DNA of 64,000 bases from Leisingera methylohalidivorans DSM 14336 (GTDB lineage: Bacteria > Pseudomonadota > Alphaproteobacteria > Rhodobacterales > Rhodobacteraceae), in NCBI RefSeq assembly GCF_000511355.1, contig NC_023135.1:317462-381461 (forward strand), in the 5' to 3' direction. A model generated the notes under the pieces. The model was not told the origin of the DNA, made no database searches, and saw only the letters and a list, made by a program, of their open reading frames with translations. Made by a program: the position numbers and the translations under genes. Below, one piece after another: positions 60,494 to 64,000 of the stretch (positions are counted from its first letter, which is position 1; every line of letters starts with the position of its first letter).

Positions 60494-61252
60494 TCAGGAC
60501 ATCCTTTCGTCATAGATCCAGGCCTCTGCCGGACCGTCCAGCAGGCGCTCTGCAAGGGCGGCGGTAAAACCCCAGACTGCCTCGTCATGCACCAGGTGGT
60601 GGGTCAGCAGGCCGTAAGGTTCGGCGTTGTCGGCATCGCCAAGGCGGCGGTCGCGCAATTGGCGCACCACCTGCGCAATCAGCTGGTCCGGCGGCACCAG
60701 GCTGCGGGCGCCTTTCCAGTCGATCGGGTCGAGATGCGTGTTCACCCGCAACAGGCCGGAGGCGGGTTTGGCGTTTTTGCGCGGTGTAAAGGTGGAGACT
60801 GCCGTAAAACCGGCACCTGCCAGCCATGTCATCATTTCCGGCGCGATCCGGTTCCAGGGCGGCACGAACATCGGGCGCAAGCTGGTGCCGAACATTTCCT
60901 GCAGAGCGGTGAGGCCGCGCTCGGCATCGTCCAGCAGTTCTTCCAGCGGGCGGTGGGCACCGAACTCGGCCTTTTTTTCACCGGCGGGCGCGTGGTTCTG
61001 ATGCGCCCAGCCATGCACCACCGGGATCAATTGCGGATTATCTGCAACAAAGCGGCCAAGGTCCGGGGTGACGCCCTGCGGGATCACGGCGAGATGCACC
61101 GGCAGGTCAAGCTGCGCAGAGAGTGCTGTCAACCTCTCCAGTTCGGTGGAATGGGACATCGCATCATCGTCCCGCCACCACAAAGGCAGCGTCAATCCTG
61201 CCGTCTGCCAGTGCTCCAGTTCCCGGTCCAGACTGCTCCAATCCGGTGTCAT
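60494..61252 (-). CDS. Polysaccharide deacetylase family protein
   Basis: 252 residues, NodB-like fold. The metal site appears as TLPLWWRDDDAMSHSTELER with the paired Asp, and VVHGWAHQNHAPAGEKKAEF with H-x3-H. The substrate sugar is not determinable. No signal peptide, so it probably acts in the cytosol or on a lipid-linked precursor. Its start overlaps the upstream glycosyltransferase stop; the methyltransferase starts one base beyond its stop. Confidence 0.85.
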   Translation of the reverse strand: MTPDWSSLDRELEHWQTAGLTLPLWWRDDDAMSHSTELERLTALSAQLDLPVHLAVIPQGVTPDLGRFVADNPQLIPVVHGWAHQNHAPAGEKKAEFGAHRPLEELLDDAERGLTALQEMFGTSLRPMFVPPWNRIAPEMMTWLAGAGFTAVSTFTPRKNAKPASGLLRVNTHLDPIDWKGARSLVPPDQLIAQVVRQLRDRRLGDADNAEPYGLLTHHLVHDEAVWGFTAALAERLLDGPAEAWIYDERMS

Positions 61253-62385
61253 TCGCGCCCTCCCGCCAGTTCTGCGGCAATCTTCACACTCCGGGCGGCG
61301 CCGTCAAACCTGAAACCGCCCGCTACCCGCGGCGGTGCGTGCAATACCGCTTTGACCGCAGCGCATAGCGTCTCGGCTGAAAGCTCCGCGGTTTTGAGCA
61401 CCTGGACACCGTTCAAGGGCGCAAGGCTGGCGGCGCGCAGGCCTTGTTCGGCTTCATTCCCGGCATCAAACGGGATCAGCACCGCTGGCGTGCCGGCCTG
61501 CAGCAGGTCCAGCGCAGTGTTGTAGCCGCACATGCTGACCGAGGCCGCTGCATGGGAGAGCATCTGGCGGAAATCTTTGCGCGCCGGTTGCAGCAGAGCG
61601 GGGGAGCCTGCCTTGGCAAATTCTGCGATGCGCCGGCCAGCGTCCGATCCGCCAACCAGCAGCCGCCAAGGCGTGTCAGGCATCAGCTTTGCTGCCTTGA
61701 GCGCAGCCTGGTAAAGCGGTGTTCCGACGCTGCCGCCGCCAGCACTGACCAGAACCTCGCCGCTGCCTGCCTTCTCCGGGTGCAGGCCAGCAGCCGGCGG
61801 GGCAACATAGCCGGTGTAGCGCAGCGTGGCTGCCAGCATGCGGGAGACCGGCCAGCTGGCCTCCAGCTTTGTTGCCGCAGGGTCGGAGTGGACCAGTACT
61901 GCGTCATAGAACCGGGCGATCACGGCATCGGCTTTGACCGCTTTCTCTGGTTTGGAGGGCGGGGCGAGAATGTCACGGATAGAGGAAAGGATCACTGGCC
62001 GCCGGGGCATTGCATGGGCGGCGTCAAGCAGCGCCAGGAATTCCTTGCGCAGGGAACGGCGGCCAAAGGGGTACAGTTCGGTGATCAGCACATCGGGCTG
62101 CATCGCGTGCAACGCGGAGCACAGGGCATTTTCGCGGCGAGACAGATAGGCCTCATCCGCCAGAGAGCCGTCTTCTGCCAGCAGCCGGGTGAAATTGACT
62201 CCGTCGGAACGCAAGGGTGGCAATTGGACGAGATCGATTCCATCGATGTTGAGCTGGGGGGCAGGAAAACCGCCGGAGGCCACCTGAACTTGATGCCCGG
62301 CAGCGGAGAAGGCTCGGGCGAGTGTCAGCGCGCGGGCCAGGTGGCCGGTGCCAAGCAGATGGGTAACGGCGATCAGGACCTTCAT
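61249..62385 (-). CDS. MurG/GT28-like glycosyltransferase
   Basis: 378 residues, GT-B fold. The N-terminal donor-side loop MKVLIAVTHLLGTGHLARAL carries the GTGH motif, and the C-terminal half has SAGGGSVGTPLYQAALKAAK, SHAAASVSMCGYNTALDLLQ then GTPAVLIPFDAGNEAEQGL, the typical GT28 pattern with Gln. Likely adds a sugar to a surface glycan or glycolipid precursor. Both ends overlap neighbours by 4 bp. Confidence 0.83.
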   Translation of the reverse strand: MKVLIAVTHLLGTGHLARALTLARAFSAAGHQVQVASGGFPAPQLNIDGIDLVQLPPLRSDGVNFTRLLAEDGSLADEAYLSRRENALCSALHAMQPDVLITELYPFGRRSLRKEFLALLDAAHAMPRRPVILSSIRDILAPPSKPEKAVKADAVIARFYDAVLVHSDPAATKLEASWPVSRMLAATLRYTGYVAPPAAGLHPEKAGSGEVLVSAGGGSVGTPLYQAALKAAKLMPDTPWRLLVGGSDAGRRIAEFAKAGSPALLQPARKDFRQMLSHAAASVSMCGYNTALDLLQAGTPAVLIPFDAGNEAEQGLRAASLAPLNGVQVLKTAELSAETLCAAVKAVLHAPPRVAGGFRFDGAARSVKIAAELAGGRE

Positions 62386-62969
62386 GGCGCGGACTTGCGG
62401 ATAAGGCGGACCGGCTCGGGCCGAGGCGTGAGGGCCGTTCCGCTAAGTTCGACCACGTACAGCCGGTTGCGCTTGATACGGAAGGGGGCGGGGCCGTTGA
62501 AAGCCCAGCCATGGGCGCGTGCCAGGATCATCCGCATAATGCCGATGTGGCAGACCGCCAATGTATCCTGCGTCAGACCGCGCAGCCAGGGTTCGATACG
62601 GGTCCAGACCTCAGCTGGGGTTTCACCTCCCGGCGGGCGGTAGTGCCAGCCCCAGTCCTCGATATCGCGGAAGCCGCTGGTTGGGTCGGCCTTCAGGTCC
62701 AGCCCTTGCAGACCCTCCCAATCGCCCCAGTTCATTTCAATAAGTTCCGGCGCGGTGCGGGGCAGGCGGCTCGCAACCAGTTCGGCGGTTTCAGCCGCAC
62801 GCAGCAGCGGGCTGGACCAGAGGTCTGCCTGCAGCCAGTCAGCGGGCAGGGCGTAGCCGCGCAGCGCTTTGCGGGCTTGTTCATCCAGCGGGATGTCACT
62901 GCGGCCCTGGATGCGGCCGGCGCGGTTCCAGGCGGTGTGGCCGTGACGCAATAGGGCGAGGCGGATCAT
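62382..62969 (-). CDS. Histidine phosphatase family protein
   Basis: 195 residues. The RHG motif lies in IRLALLRHGHTAWNRAGRIQ with the phospho-acceptor His9, and the second His is in VCHIGIMRM. Alpha-ribazole phosphatase and phosphoglycerate mutase-like enzymes share this fold. In this glycan block it may dephosphorylate a sugar phosphate. The ATG overlaps the glycosyltransferase 4 gene stop; the upstream frame is a shadow. Confidence 0.85.
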   Translation of the reverse strand: MIRLALLRHGHTAWNRAGRIQGRSDIPLDEQARKALRGYALPADWLQADLWSSPLLRAAETAELVASRLPRTAPELIEMNWGDWEGLQGLDLKADPTSGFRDIEDWGWHYRPPGGETPAEVWTRIEPWLRGLTQDTLAVCHIGIMRMILARAHGWAFNGPAPFRIKRNRLYVVELSGTALTPRPEPVRLIRKSAP

Positions 62970-64000
62970 GCGCGGGTCTCCATCAGCGGCAGAACGGTTG
63001 CCCAGAACCGCCGGGCAGCGGCAGGGGCAAGGTGGCGGGACGAAATGAGGTTGCGCGCATGCCTGCCAGCCTCGACGCGCAGTGCGGGGTTTGCAAGCAG
63101 GCCTGCGGTAAAGGCTGCGAGAGCTTCGGGCCCCTGTTCCGGAGCGGGGTAGCCCGCAGGCAGCAGCACATCCCGCACGCCAGGCCGGTCCTGAGCTGCG
63201 ATGGGCAGACCGTGGGCCTGTGCTTCCAGGTAGACCATGCCGAAAGCTTCGTTCACGCCCGGCCAAAGGAACAGGCCGGCGTTGCCATAGGCGGCTGCCA
63301 GCTCCGCACGGGAAAGCTGGCCGAGGAAGCGCACTTTGTCGCCATAAGGGGCCATCAGCGTTTCGACATCGCCGCGGGCAGGGCCGTCGCCTGCAATGTC
63401 CAGCCGCCAATCGCCGGGCAGATAAGAGAGCATTTCGGAGATGATTTGGTAGGAGGCCAGCTTGTCACCCTGACGCATCATCCCGGCCGTCAGCATCGGG
63501 CCGTCCAGCGGCGAGGCTTCGGGCAGCCGATATAGCGGCAGGAAGGGGGGCAGGTGAGCCACTGCCTGCCCGCCGCAGCGATCACGGTCCAATGCAAAAT
63601 GGTCCTGTTCCGTGAAGTAGAAGATCGCCGCGGCAGCATCGGCAGCGGCGTGGGCAGCTTCCGCAAAGCCGGCCCATGGTCCGGTCAGGCGCTTCTTGGC
63701 GCGGGTGGATTCGATTTGCACATAGGGAATGCCACGGGCACGGGCAACGGCAGGGCCGATCAGATCGGGCGCTTTATAGTAGTTGTGATAGCTGACCCAG
63801 AGGTCCGCTTCGGGCAGGCCGCGGATTAGCCTTTCAGCCTCGGCTTCGGCCTGATTGCGCAGGCTTGCCTGCAGCGCCGCATCGCCGTGCTTGTCATATA
63901 TCCGCTGGTCGGAAGCCAGCTGCACCTCCGCACCGCTGGCGGTGAGCAGCCCTATCAGGTTACGGGCAATCTCGCGGTCGCCAGAGGGCACCGGGTGATG
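62966..64000 (-). CDS. Family 4 glycosyltransferase (partial, N-terminus off-window)
   Basis: At least 345 residues; the frame is open to the window edge, beginning HHPVPSGDREIARNLIGLLT. The loop PVPSGDREIARNL is typical of roseobacter GT4 enzymes whose start lies about a dozen residues earlier. The catalytic EX7E motif is in PGVNEAFGMVYLEAQAHGLP. First known member of the overlapping block GT4, phosphatase, GT28, deacetylase, methyltransferase. A GTG near the edge at 63991 is not the natural start. Confidence 0.85.
   Translation of the reverse strand, partial: HHPVPSGDREIARNLIGLLTASGAEVQLASDQRIYDKHGDAALQASLRNQAEAEAERLIRGLPEADLWVSYHNYYKAPDLIGPAVARARGIPYVQIESTRAKKRLTGPWAGFAEAAHAAADAAAAIFYFTEQDHFALDRDRCGGQAVAHLPPFLPLYRLPEASPLDGPMLTAGMMRQGDKLASYQIISEMLSYLPGDWRLDIAGDGPARGDVETLMAPYGDKVRFLGQLSRAELAAAYGNAGLFLWPGVNEAFGMVYLEAQAHGLPIAAQDRPGVRDVLLPAGYPAPEQGPEALAAFTAGLLANPALRVEAGRHARNLISSRHLAPAAARRFWATVLPLMETRA

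Overview
The window is one continuous piece of a high-GC alphaproteobacterial chromosome. Gene content points to the Rhodobacterales roseobacter group, possibly Leisingera or Phaeobacter. The clues are a class I lysyl-tRNA synthetase, a phosphonate cluster with the DUF1045 gene, paired perfect CtrA-type boxes, an FnrL-type box and the mreBCD-mrdA order. The genus is a guess from general resemblance; no search was run. I saw no rRNA, tRNA, CRISPR array, intact insertion sequence or prophage.

Layout. 1-3566 (minus): the cell-elongation operon mreB-mreC-mreD-mrdA, with mrdA running off the left edge. 3786-12815: a lysozyme-like secreted protein, rlmJ, a cyclase/TolB/TPR protein, leuA with a candidate leucine leader peptide, a MocR regulator divergent from a flavin-binding split-barrel protein, and a secreted MORN-repeat protein. 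12996-24675: nadE, an FAD oxidoreductase, gltX, a DUF2254 membrane protein, a gamma-glutamylcyclotransferase-like protein, an NsrR-like regulator behind an FNR-type box, and the tesA/ybbA/ybbP-like trio. 24734-36566: cold-shock protein, L,D-transpeptidase, trxC, several small proteins, ettA, a stress protein and a large beta-helix protein. 36764-44618: lysK, terB-like, dacB, nadD, an IS5 remnant and a CoA-transferase. 44652-51394: an XRE regulator divergent from a CocE-type hydrolase with four 10-bp repeats between them, then a gtr-like glycan-modification operon behind a perfect CtrA box. 51441-57408: nadA-nadB-nadC, divergent from tupBCA (tungstate uptake). 57470-60012: the wreck of a C-P lyase operon, with fragments of phnG, phnH, phnI, phnL, phnN and phnM, an IS3 remnant, and one intact gene (DUF1045). 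60014-64000: five tightly packed minus-strand genes for glycan assembly, the last cut by the right edge.

Themes. Envelope building recurs: MreBCD/PBP2, DacB, L,D-transpeptidase, the lysozyme-like protein, the gtr operon and the terminal glycan module. De novo NAD synthesis is nearly complete here (nadA, nadB, nadC, nadD, nadE). The most notable observations are the eroded phosphonate operon, the apparently leaderless leucine leader peptide upstream of leuA, a 94-nt element with a perfect 15-bp stem and nested hairpins in the presumed 5' UTR of the L,D-transpeptidase, the phased 10-bp repeats, and two perfect CtrA boxes.
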